Shown here piece after piece: positions 15,706-23,467 of a stretch of 33,871 nucleotides of DNA; within the stretch, counting starts at the first letter, position 1; every line of letters begins with the position of its first letter. Source of the stretch: Microcystis aeruginosa W13-11 (GTDB lineage Bacteria; Cyanobacteriota; Cyanobacteriia; Cyanobacteriales; Microcystaceae); contig JAADBR010000027.1 in NCBI GenBank assembly GCA_009995705.1, positions 1-33,871 of the forward strand, read 5' to 3'. Made by a program: the position numbers and the translations under genes. The notes below the pieces were generated by a model. It was not told where the DNA came from. It was given only the letters and a program-made list of their open reading frames with translations, and did no database searches.

Positions 15706-17745
15706 ATGGCTATTCCCCAATCTTCAATTATTGCTCTGTCCTTGATGTACACCAAGCTGCCTCCGTCAGCTTCTGACCTTACCTTCTGGGCGAGTCCCGC
15801 AGGTCAGGCAATTTCTTGGAATCAAGCGGTGCAGGCATTTTCTACCTCTAGTGAAGCCAAGACAGCCTATCCGATGTTAGCATCCCCTACGGTGCTGTCT
15901 CAGAATGCGGCCGCTCGTCGTCAGTATGTCACCCAAGCTTTCCAAAATCTCTACGGGATTGCCGCGGCTGACATTCCGGCGGCAGAATTAACCTACTGGG
16001 CTGATACCTACCTTCTGTCCTCGCCCCAGGCGATTTTTGATTTTCCGGTCGTTTTAAATCAGTTTTCCCCCGCCTCACGGCAACAGGCTTTGACGAACCG
16101 CGCTCAGGTAGCAGAAAACTTCGCGGTTGCCATGGCGGCTGATGGCTCCTCCACCTTTACCTCAGCCCAGTATAGTGGTGGCTGGGCCATTGTGAATACG
16201 GTCACTGCCGATGCCGCTACCGTAACGGCTGCTAACGCACAAATTGCTGAATTTATCGCTGGTGGTGGCGGTACGGGAACTACCTTCACTTTGTTACAAG
16301 AGGGGGCAGTTCTCACCAGTTCGGCGAACAGCAAAGTTTCTCCGGCAGGTCAGTTTTTGACTGCCTCCAATAACACCGTTCAGGCTTTAACCTTCTTGTT
16401 CAATAGTTTCGTTCAAGACCCCAGCACCAGTGACAACGACATACTGACCGCCCAGATTTTTGATAATGTCATTCCGAACATCGAAAACATCGAGACCATC
16501 CAATTCTCCGGCACCGCTGCTAGTCCTATCGTTGATATTGCCAACATCTCTGGAATCAAGAATCTCGTTATCAAGTCCGGTAACTTGAAGGTTAACACCG
16601 CCGAAAAATTCCCCTTGACTCTGGCGGCTGGGTATTCCAGTCAGCTATCTCTCGACCTCGCCGATCCAACAAAAGCTTCGACCGTTAACCTAAATGGTAC
16701 TGTTGCTGGGACGACTATTGTTGACGTGGACTCCAAGGCTAATTTCAATATTGTTGTCAAAGCTGATAGTGTTCTCAAAAATAGTGACGCAACCTTAGAT
16801 ACAATAAAGAGTAACGCGGGAAGTAACAACTTTGTGATTTCAGGCGGTAAAAACCTGACTATTGACGGCAAGATTACCGTCACGGATGCCGCCAATGATC
16901 GTTTGGATGCCACTGACTTTACCGGGAAACTGACCCTTAATCTCGGCGCTGGCAGTAATATAACCCAGATTGTCGGCGGTAAGAGCGATGATACCTTTAC
17001 CTTGACGGCTGCCGTAGATCAGATTAATGGTGTTGCCCTCAATGGAAACGATGGCGATGACACCTTGACCGTTAAAGTTGGTGCGACTCCTGCTGCTATT
17101 AATGGTGTTACCAACGTTGAGACGATTATCTTTAAACAAGCCGCCGCTAACACCACAATCAACACTGCGGATACCCTTGTGGCAAGTGGTGCGACTTTAA
17201 CTGTTGATGCTTCTTCCTTCACCACCAAAACCTTAACCTTTAATGGTGCTGCTGAAACCAATGGTTTCTTCAAGATTACTGGTGGTGCAGCAGCCGATGT
17301 CCTGGCTGGTGGTGCCAAGAACGACACCCTAACTGGTGGCGGTGGTCTAGATAACCTAACTGGTGGTGGTGGTAACGACCAGTTCGTCTTGAATAAAGCC
17401 ATCGCTACCAGTGCTGTGACGATCGCTGACTTCAGCATAGTAGCAGGTAATAACGATGTGTTCGCCCTAAGTAAGGCCGCCTTTGACGGTGCTCCGGCAG
17501 TGGGAGCCGCCTTGACGGTCAGTGCTGTGGCGGGTGCAACTAACAGTGCTAATACAATCCTCGTGGATACCTTCGCAAACCTCACGGCTGATCAGACCGC
17601 CACTGACTTAGTGCGCTTTGGTTATGCCAAAGATAGCGGGCAGTTGTTCTACGATGCTGATGGTAACTTCAGCGCTAGTAATGTTCTTATTGCGACGACT
17701 GCGGCTCTGAATTTAAATGCCAGCAACTTTGCTATCGTCGCTTAA
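15706..17745 (+). CDS. Large secreted RTX-type calcium-binding protein (S-layer-like)
   Basis: The protein has 679 residues, is rich in A, T, N, D, G and V, and is nearly free of cysteine, as are secreted surface-layer or RTX proteins. Residues 1 to about 185 form a helical alanine-rich region with repeated ELTYWAD/DLTFWAS elements, resembling N-terminal domains of cyanobacterial S-layer-like proteins. A glycine hinge (GGGGTGT) follows, then a long beta-rich region (about 200-520). Residues about 526-570 carry RTX nonapeptides (GGAKNDTLTGGGGLDNLTGG) that bind Ca2+. The tail has QLFYDADGNF and an aliphatic end NASNFAIVA, as in type I secretion substrates. There is no Sec signal peptide. It has its own promoter and a terminator, so it is expressed independently of the methyltransferase run. 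It may be the glycosylated product of that cluster (inference). Confidence 0.8.
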   Translation: MAIPQSSIIALSLMYTKLPPSASDLTFWASPAGQAISWNQAVQAFSTSSEAKTAYPMLASPTVLSQNAAARRQYVTQAFQNLYGIAAADIPAAELTYWADTYLLSSPQAIFDFPVVLNQFSPASRQQALTNRAQVAENFAVAMAADGSSTFTSAQYSGGWAIVNTVTADAATVTAANAQIAEFIAGGGGTGTTFTLLQEGAVLTSSANSKVSPAGQFLTASNNTVQALTFLFNSFVQDPSTSDNDILTAQIFDNVIPNIENIETIQFSGTAASPIVDIANISGIKNLVIKSGNLKVNTAEKFPLTLAAGYSSQLSLDLADPTKASTVNLNGTVAGTTIVDVDSKANFNIVVKADSVLKNSDATLDTIKSNAGSNNFVISGGKNLTIDGKITVTDAANDRLDATDFTGKLTLNLGAGSNITQIVGGKSDDTFTLTAAVDQINGVALNGNDGDDTLTVKVGATPAAINGVTNVETIIFKQAAANTTINTADTLVASGATLTVDASSFTTKTLTFNGAAETNGFFKITGGAAADVLAGGAKNDTLTGGGGLDNLTGGGGNDQFVLNKAIATSAVTIADFSIVAGNNDVFALSKAAFDGAPAVGAALTVSAVAGATNSANTILVDTFANLTADQTATDLVRFGYAKDSGQLFYDADGNFSASNVLIATTAALNLNASNFAIVA

Positions 17746-17782
17746 TTTCCAGTAAGCAGACGAATCCGAGTTAATTCTTAGT

Positions 17783-17813
17783 AAAAGACCATCCTTTTTA
17801 AGGGTGGTCTTTT
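17783..17813 (+). terminator. Intrinsic terminator of the RTX gene
   Basis: The stem AAAAGACCATCC (17783-17794) and GGGTGGTCTTTT (17802-17813), one G-T wobble, encloses a 7-nt loop and runs into a T tract (17810-17815). It lies 37 bp past the stop codon. On the minus strand it also has a T-rich tail and follows the decayed nuclease gene, so it may work in both directions. Confidence 0.88.
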
Positions 17814-17818
17814 TTCGG

Positions 17819-18150
17819 TTATTCTCGAAGGACACCGAATCGCTTTAAGAGTTCCTGCTTAGAACAATGGAGAAGTAAAGGAGTAAATTCTTCTGGGGAC
17901 AATTGTAAAATCCGGCTGATAATAGCTTGCAGTGGTGGGTCTAACTCACCGAAGCGGACTCGGAGCAGGTTTTCCACCACCAGACGTTCCCCCTCTTGCA
18001 GACCTTGTTCTAAACCCCGTTCTAGACCTTGTTTTTCTCCTTCGGCCAGCGCCTCTTGATAGACTCTCGTTTGTTTTAAATCACTTAGTCCAAACATAGC
18101 TTCAATTTCCTCGCGACTTTTCTGGGGGAAGTAGTAGGTTGATTCATGAA
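17819..18150 (-). pseudogene. Truncated Rpn-type nuclease gene (C-terminal copy)
   Basis: The minus-strand frame reads about 110 residues matching the C-terminal third of the intact gene at 18336-19205: PQKSREEIEAMFGLSDLKQT, RVYQEALAEGE, GERLVVENLLRVRFGELDP, and LLKRFGVLRE at the end. The PD-(D/E)XK nuclease region is absent. Upstream the frame continues only as far as a short divergent piece (VRLIHESTYYF) and then hits repeat DNA. An internal ATG at 18097 could yield a 92-residue peptide. It preserves what is probably the original C-terminus of the family, which the longer copy has lost. Confidence 0.75.
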
Positions 18151-18178
18151 TTAACCTTACCGGCTCTTCTAGGTTCTG

Positions 18179-18327
18179 TGTGATAAGTTTAACTTACATA
18201 GGATCGATCAATCTTTGTGTCCTTTGTGTCTTTGTGGTTCGTTCCACCCCCTCCCTAGGAGGAATGTATCTTAGAATACATTTTACTCACCAAATCCAAG
18301 AGAGTCCCCTACCCTTGATAAGGGGGG
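18179..18327. repeat. Dispersed repeat of about 145 bp, left inverted copy
   Basis: It shares TGTGATAAGTTTA, CAATCTTTGTGTCCTTTGTG, GTCTTTGTGGTTCGTTCCA, GGAATGTATC and AATACATTTTAC with the reverse complement of 21017-21160, and both end in the small palindrome CCCTTGATAAGGG. It lies between the two nuclease copies. Confidence 0.65.
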
Positions 18328-18330
18328 TAA

Positions 18331-18364
18331 TAGCTTCAATTTCCTCGCGACTTTTCTGGGGGAA
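18331..18364. repeat. 34-bp exact duplicate at the nuclease gene end
   Basis: Positions 18331-18364 are identical to 18097-18130 and nearly identical to 18611-18642, the segment encoding PQKSREEIEA inside the intact gene. The 18331 copy is fused to the 3' end of the intact gene and is read there in a different frame, which replaces the native C-terminus. Confidence 0.7.
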
Positions 18365-19205
18365 ATCGCTTTAAGAGTTCCTGCTTGGAACACTGTAGGA
18401 GTAAAGGGGTAAATTCTTCTGGGGACAGTTGTAAAATCGGGTCGATAATAGCTTGAATTTCTGGGTCTAACTCACCGAAGCGGACTCGAAGCAGGTTTTC
18501 CACCACCAGACGTTCCCCCTCTTGTAGCCCCCGTTCTAGACCCCGTTCTTCTCCTTCGGCCAGTGCCTCTTGATAGACTCTCGTTTGTTTTAAATCACTT
18601 AGTCCAAACATAGCTTCAATTTCCTCGCGACTTTTCTGGGGTAATTTGTAAATAATGATACTTTCGATTAGGTCAATTAACTGCCGTTGACTGGACTGGT
18701 CGGTGATTTCTTCTCTGGTCCGCTCCATTAGGGTTTGAGCAGTCCTCACCGCTGCCGTTTCCGACTCTACTACTAATTTAATCACACCGATTCCTAAAGA
18801 GGGATTGTGGGGCAATTCATCGAGATAAATGCGTTTAACGCTCGATAAATTGAGGATTTCGCCAAAATGCAGGGATTGTTCCCGTTCCACCCCACGATGG
18901 GGATAAATGACGACAATTTGCCAGGGGTGAGGTGGTTGATATTGTTTTAGAAATAGGAACAATTCCGCAAAAAGTCGATAGTAGAGGGTGTCGTCCGCTT
19001 GGAACTGCACTTCCACTAGGTAGAGGGGTTGCTGAATATCTTCTCTGAGTGGCATAAATAAGCCATCGAGACGGAAAGAGAGTTGTTTCAACTCTTGGGA
19101 GGTGAATTGATAGTTTGCTGAGACCGGTTGCGGTTGTCCGATGAGGTCAAAGAAACTGTCGGGAAAGCGCAGGAATATTTGGTAAAAGATACTGTCAGTT
19201 TTCAC
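18336..19205 (-). CDS. Rpn-family recombination-promoting nuclease / putative transposase (PD-(D/E)XK)
   Basis: This 289-residue protein of the Rpn/DUF2887 group has a DUF4351-like C-terminus. It has the PD-(D/E)XK core with D47 in RLDGLF and E65-x-Q67 in LVEVQFQ. Rpn proteins are DNA endonucleases that promote recombination independently of RecA, and are common as multicopy families in cyanobacteria. A charged helix with E/G repeats (EGEERGLERGLQEGE) joins the nuclease to the C-terminal helical region (ENLLRVRFGELDP...). The start is GTG at 19205. The last residues (FPPEKSRGN) are encoded by a duplicated fragment read out of frame, where the sister copy has FGVLRE, so the end is a recombination product. 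The nuclease core looks intact. Confidence 0.82.
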   Translation of the reverse strand: MKTDSIFYQIFLRFPDSFFDLIGQPQPVSANYQFTSQELKQLSFRLDGLFMPLREDIQQPLYLVEVQFQADDTLYYRLFAELFLFLKQYQPPHPWQIVVIYPHRGVEREQSLHFGEILNLSSVKRIYLDELPHNPSLGIGVIKLVVESETAAVRTAQTLMERTREEITDQSSQRQLIDLIESIIIYKLPQKSREEIEAMFGLSDLKQTRVYQEALAEGEERGLERGLQEGERLVVENLLRVRFGELDPEIQAIIDPILQLSPEEFTPLLLQCSKQELLKRFPPEKSRGN

Positions 19206-19347
19206 GAGAAATCTCGCTTCTAGGGTTTATTGGCAGTTGCCGAATTGTTTGGCTAAACGGTTAATACTCTAGTATTAATAGGCATGGTATAGCTTTATTG
19301 TCCTTGCTGTCACCAACAAAAATCTAGGGGACATGGCTCTTTTCCTG

Positions 19348-19353
19348 TATAAT
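19348..19353 (+). promoter_or_regulatory. Extended -10 box before the SAM methyltransferase gene
   Basis: TATAAT at 19348-19353 is preceded by TG (TGTATAAT), 45 bp before the ATG at 19398. No good -35 is visible. A GAGGA ribosome-binding site lies about 8 nt before the start codon. Confidence 0.5.
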
Positions 19354-19397
19354 CAAGTCTTAATTTTAGGAATTGTCATTATATTTGAGGAAAATCT

Positions 19398-20915
19398 ATG
19401 AGTTGGACAGAAGGATATGTATCGGAAGTTAACTACACTAGCGGCTTTTACGGCGAGTTAAGTCCCCTAAAATTACGTTTAGCCACTCTGATTAAATCCA
19501 TTCACCCCCCCGATTCCGGTCAAGAATTTACCTATTGTGAATTGGCCTGTGGTCAGGGTTTTACCACGAATATTCTAGCGGCTACCTATCCCCATGCTCA
19601 ATTTTATGCCAATGATTTCAATCCTAGCCATATCGCCACAGCTAGAGATTTAGCAGCCAAGGCGGGAATGAAGAATATTCTTTTCTTTGATGATAGTTTT
19701 GAGGAATTTTTAGAGCGAGATTTACCTCAATTTGACTTCATCAGTCTGCACGGAATTTATAGCTGGATTAGTGCCAAAAACCGCCAAGCAATAGTTGATT
19801 TTATGCGCCGCAATCTCAAGGTGGGGGGATTAGTTTATATCTCCTATAATGCTCTTCCGGGTTGGTCAGCAGCGATGCCGATGCAAGCTTTAATGTTGCG
19901 TCATGGTCAACACAGTTCCGAACCAATTTTAACCCGCATTGAACAGGCACTTAATTTTACAGGAGAATTATTAGAGGCTAATGCTAGTTATTTTGCCCAA
20001 AATCCAATCTTAAAAAATCGTTACGAGCGCCTAAAGGAACAAAATCGTTATTATTTAGCTCACGAGTATTTCAATCAGGAATGGAATTCTTTTTACTTCG
20101 ATGAAGTGGCGAAAGAATTAGAGGATGCTAAACTTAAATATGTGGGTTCCGCCCATATTAATGATCATATTGATACGGTCAATCTCTCACCAGTTGCCCA
20201 AGAGAAATTAGCCAAAATCAGCGACCCAATCTATCGGGAAGTGGTGCGAGATTTCTTTGTTAATAGTCAATTCCGTCGTGATATTTTTAGTCGAGGCTCC
20301 TTAAGTTTAACCAACCAAGAACAGCTTAAACAACTACAAGAAACCCGGTTTGCTCTGCTTGTTAATCCCGCAAATATCAAGTTCGAGCAGCAGTTTCCCG
20401 TGGGAGAAGTTAAGTTACAGGAGGCAATTTATCAGCCAATTTGTGAAGTTTTGGCAGAATCTCCCCAAACTTTACAGCAACTGCAAAATCATCCCAAAAC
20501 CTCAAATATTAACTTAAATGGTCTTTACCAAGCTCTCGTGATTTTAACTGGCATTGGCTATATTCATCCTGCTGTGGATGACCAAACTTGTCAACAACGG
20601 AAACCATCTACTGATGCTTTTAATAATGCAGTGAAAGCGAAAGCAGTCTATAGTGAGGAATTAAGCTTTTTAGCTTCTCCTTTGATTGGGACTGGAGTAG
20701 TGGTCAATCGTTTAGAACAATTATTCCTCTTGGCTAAATCCTCTAACCAAGATGCAGTACAATTTGTCTGGCAAATTTTGGCAAGTCAAGGTAAAAAAGT
20801 GGTTAAAGATGGGAAAGCTTTGGAAACAGAGGAGGAAAATATTGCTCATCTGAAAACAGTGTACGAGCAGTTTAGTAAAGAACGTTTACTAACATTGCAA
20901 AAACTAGGTATTTAG
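19398..20915 (+). CDS. Class I SAM methyltransferase with methyltransferase regulatory domain
   Basis: The protein has 505 residues. The N-terminal SAM-binding domain carries motif I YCELACGQGF (47-56), followed by FYANDFNPSHI and a DFISLHGIYSW / VGGLVYISYNALPGW pair typical of this group. The middle section (about 215-310, NRYYLAHEYFNQEW...HINDHID) matches the methyltransferase regulatory domain (MethyTransf_Reg), and a helical C-terminal extension follows. Family members are found near polysaccharide or surface-modification genes in many bacteria, but the substrate is not established. The gene stands alone between repeat elements; its own -10 and ribosome-binding site are visible. Nothing suggests truncation. 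Confidence 0.85.
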   Translation: MSWTEGYVSEVNYTSGFYGELSPLKLRLATLIKSIHPPDSGQEFTYCELACGQGFTTNILAATYPHAQFYANDFNPSHIATARDLAAKAGMKNILFFDDSFEEFLERDLPQFDFISLHGIYSWISAKNRQAIVDFMRRNLKVGGLVYISYNALPGWSAAMPMQALMLRHGQHSSEPILTRIEQALNFTGELLEANASYFAQNPILKNRYERLKEQNRYYLAHEYFNQEWNSFYFDEVAKELEDAKLKYVGSAHINDHIDTVNLSPVAQEKLAKISDPIYREVVRDFFVNSQFRRDIFSRGSLSLTNQEQLKQLQETRFALLVNPANIKFEQQFPVGEVKLQEAIYQPICEVLAESPQTLQQLQNHPKTSNINLNGLYQALVILTGIGYIHPAVDDQTCQQRKPSTDAFNNAVKAKAVYSEELSFLASPLIGTGVVVNRLEQLFLLAKSSNQDAVQFVWQILASQGKKVVKDGKALETEEENIAHLKTVYEQFSKERLLTLQKLGI

Positions 20916-20969
20916 TAAATACTAGGTAAGTGCTTATAATTAAATTAAAGATAGATTTTAGGTTCGATC

Positions 20970-21034
20970 CCCCCTTAATCCCCCCTTGATAAGGGGGGCG
21001 CTGATACCCCCTTAATCCCCCCTTGATAAGGGGG
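20970..21034. repeat. Two-unit tandem repeat with internal hairpins
   Basis: The unit CCCCCTTAATCCCCCC plus TTGATAAGGGGG starts at 20970 and again at 21007 (period 37). Each unit contains the palindrome CCCCTTgatAAGGGG. Such units are common dispersed repeats in cyanobacteria. Two copies with an 8-bp spacer do not make a CRISPR array. Confidence 0.6.
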
Positions 21035-21160
21035 TTCCCTTGGGTTTGGTGGGTAAAATGTATTATAGGATACATTCCTGCTGGCAATCAACTGGAACGA
21101 ACCACAAAGACACAAAGGAAACAAAGATTGATCGCTTCTAGATAATCTAAACTTATCACA
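21017..21160. repeat. Dispersed repeat of about 145 bp, right inverted copy
   Basis: This is the inverted counterpart of 18179-18327, starting within the C-rich tandem repeat and running through AACGAACCACAAAGACACAA to CTTATCACA. Together the two copies bracket the intact Rpn gene and the SAM methyltransferase gene. Confidence 0.65.
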
Positions 21161-21698
21161 CAAAGAAAGAGCCATAAGGGGGGTATCGGACAATTTTTAA
21201 CGCCTACCTACTTATTTAGGGCTTGCTGAATAATAGTAAAACCCTTTTAAAATAAGGCTTTTGACCTGTTAAAATCCGATGTTAGTGCAAGAATGTAGGA
21301 TTAGGACCCTCAAAAACCTTGCATTATCCTTCTTTTAGTACATAAATTGGTACAAAAAAAGAGGGCAACAAAGCCTGAAACGACCGGCTACTGACTCATT
21401 ACACAAAGTAAACATCTTGTCAAGGGGTCTGCAAAAATTATTTTTCAACCGGCGGAAGAAGGGACTGGCGGTGCTAAGACGATGATTGGGGCGGTGGTCG
21501 TCAAAAATCGGAATATGGAGTCAACTATTAGCTATTTTGCCTCCTATTCACCGATAATAGCAAGTCTGACAATTTATCTGACCCTCCCCCGGCCACGGCT
21601 GAACCCTCGTAGAAGTTGGACAAGGGGCAAAGTTTAATAGGGAATCACTGAATAGGCCGCCGGCTTGTTAGAGTATTGGGAGTAATTTTGAGCGAGCG
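21161..21698. other. Gene-free leader region of the antiporter gene
   Basis: No coding signal is seen. The 14-mer TAGGGCTTGCTGAA at 21217-21230, also found at 1088-1101, marks a remnant of a dispersed element. A weak promoter candidate is TTGTCA near 21418 with an A/T-rich -10 about 17 bp on. A long leader before the antiporter start at 21699 is possible. Confidence 0.35.
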
Positions 21699-23087
21699 AT
21701 GATACTACAGCCTTTCCTTTCTTCCGCTTGGAGTCCTAATCTTCCCCTGTTAGCCTCGGCAGCTACGGCCGAAACTGCCGATAGTGCCTTAGTTTTAGCC
21801 GGAGTGCTGCTGAGTTTGACCGTTATTTATTTCGCCTGTAAACTGGGGGGAGAAATATGCGTCCGATTCAACTTGCCCCCCGTGCTAGGAGAATTAGTCG
21901 GTGGCGTGATTATCGGGGTTTCTGCCCTAAAATTACTGGTTTTTCCAGAAGGAGGAGCGGGATTTGAGGATTCTCTCCTCATTAATTTCCTGGAATCCAC
22001 CTCATCCCTCACCCCGGAGCAATCTCCCGCCGTTTTTAGTGCTGCCAGTGAGGTGATTTCCGTCCTCTCGGAATTGGGGGTAATTATCCTGCTGTTCGAG
22101 ATTGGTTTAGAGTCAGACTTACAGGAATTAATTCGCGTCGGTCCCCAGGCAGCTGCTGTGGCAGTGGTGGGGGTTGCGGTTCCCTTTTTGGTGGGTACTT
22201 TGGGTTTAATCTATATCTTTCATCTGGCCACCATTCCCGCTATTTTTGCCGGGGCAGCTTTAACCGCTACCAGTATCGGCATTACCGCCAAGGTTTTAGC
22301 CGAAATAGGGCAGTTATCGGCCAAAGAAGGTCAAATTATTATCGGGGCAGCGGTTCTCGATGATATTCTCGGTATTATCGTCCTCGCTGTCGTTGCTTCT
22401 TTGGTGAAGACTGGAGAAGTGCAGATTAGCAAGGTAATTTATCTAGTTATTAGTTCTAGCGCTTTTGTGATCGGGGCGATCCTGATCGGTCGTTTTTTAA
22501 GCCCCTTTTACGTTCAATTAGTTAATAGAATGAAAACTAGGGGACAATTGCTCTTAGTTTCCCTGATTTTCGCCTTTATTCTTGCCTATATTGCCCAAGT
22601 TATCCAATTAGAAGCAATTCTCGGTTCCTTTGCTGCCGGCCTGGTCCTAGGGGAAACGGAAAAGCGATCGGAATTGGCAGAACAAGTGTTCCCGATCGCC
22701 GATTTATTTGTACCGATATTTTTCGTCTGTGTGGGGGCAAAAACCGATTTAAGTGTCCTTAATCCCGCTATTCCCAGCAATCGAGAAGGATTAGTCTTAG
22801 CGGCTTTCCTAATTGTCGTCGCGATTTTGGGTAAAGTGGTGACGGGGTTAGCCGTTTTCAGCAAGGAAAAACTCAATCGCTTGGCGATCGGAGTTGGCAT
22901 GATTCCCCGGGGTGAAGTGGGTTTGGTCTTTGCTGGAGTCGGGGCTGCTAGTGGCGCTTTATCCCCCGCTACCGACGCGGCGATTATTATGATGGTGATC
23001 TTGACTACCTTTATTGCTCCGCCCTTGTTAAGGTTAGTATTTAAAGAACCCACCGCCAGCCCTCAATCAGTGAGCAGTGAGCAGTGA
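21699..23087 (+). CDS. nhaS3: Cation/proton antiporter of the NapA/CPA2 type, NhaS3-like
   Basis: This 462-residue protein exchanges Na+ (or K+) for H+ across the membrane. About 12 hydrophobic helices span it from residue 28 onward. CPA2 hallmarks are LPPVLGELVGGVIIG near the start, ALTATSIGITAKVLAEIG, and the ion-site acidic pair in GAAVLDDILGIIVLAV; the last part has GMIPRGEVGLVFAGVG. Length and sequence fit Synechocystis NhaS3 (about 461 residues), an essential thylakoid-located Na+/H+ antiporter. The last residues (SPQSVSSEQ) are encoded by a dispersed AGTGAGC-type repeat, which also supplies the stop codon. The gene appears monocistronic. Confidence 0.87.
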   Translation: MILQPFLSSAWSPNLPLLASAATAETADSALVLAGVLLSLTVIYFACKLGGEICVRFNLPPVLGELVGGVIIGVSALKLLVFPEGGAGFEDSLLINFLESTSSLTPEQSPAVFSAASEVISVLSELGVIILLFEIGLESDLQELIRVGPQAAAVAVVGVAVPFLVGTLGLIYIFHLATIPAIFAGAALTATSIGITAKVLAEIGQLSAKEGQIIIGAAVLDDILGIIVLAVVASLVKTGEVQISKVIYLVISSSAFVIGAILIGRFLSPFYVQLVNRMKTRGQLLLVSLIFAFILAYIAQVIQLEAILGSFAAGLVLGETEKRSELAEQVFPIADLFVPIFFVCVGAKTDLSVLNPAIPSNREGLVLAAFLIVVAILGKVVTGLAVFSKEKLNRLAIGVGMIPRGEVGLVFAGVGAASGALSPATDAAIIMMVILTTFIAPPLLRLVFKEPTASPQSVSSEQ

Positions 23088-23312
23088 GCAGTTACCAATG
23101 GTAGTGTTAAGTGAGCAGTATTAAGTGGCACTAACGGCGCTGTCTTTTCATTGATAACAAAGGCCGAATCTAAATCCTAATTTGTTAAGCTAAAAGCTTT
23201 GATGTGCTTAGTTTCTAGCCTTATTTTTAGGTAGGAGAATTGCCAGATTCTTTTTTGGAGCCGCTTGCCTCTTACCTTCAGAAGCTGATAACTGATGACT
23301 GATAACTGCTCA
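23066..23312. repeat. Repeat element with inverted ends (TCAGTGAGCAG / CTGATAACTG type)
   Basis: The left end holds tandem AGTGAGC units (23066-23090) and GCAGTTA; the right end reads CTGATAACTGATGACTGATA and CTGCTCAG (about 23286-23312), the reverse complement in outline. These two motifs are widespread repeat pairs in cyanobacteria. It fills most of the gene-free stretch 23088-23467 and reaches into the end of the antiporter gene. A partial AGTGAGCAGTTATCAG copy stands at 26290-26306. Confidence 0.5.
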
Positions 23313-23467
23313 GAAACATAGCAGACCATGCCAACGTCCCATAAGCTTGTTTTTATTGATAGTTATTCTCAGAGCATTAACGGAGCGATGGATGGCAAAA
23401 AATCGACAAAATAGTCCATTTTTACCGAAAAAAGGTAATTGATAACCGAGCAACGGGAGCATCGATC

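Noticed and set aside
17019..17585. Minus-strand open frame of 188 codons opposite the RTX gene
   Set aside because: It is the mirror of the alanine/threonine/glycine-rich coding strand, has low-complexity A/P/V composition and no motif; the plus-strand RTX protein explains the region.
20961..20972. GGTTCGATCCCC, resembling a tRNA T-arm
   Set aside because: No acceptor, D or anticodon arms can be formed around it, and it belongs to the C-rich repeat.
20970..21034. Short C-rich tandem repeat considered as a CRISPR array
   Set aside because: Only two units separated by 8 bp, with no further spacers and no cas genes; the unit is a known kind of dispersed palindrome.
22586..23053. Minus-strand open frame of 155 codons opposite the antiporter gene
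   Set aside because: It overlaps clear NhaS3-type membrane segments on the other strand and shows no family features.
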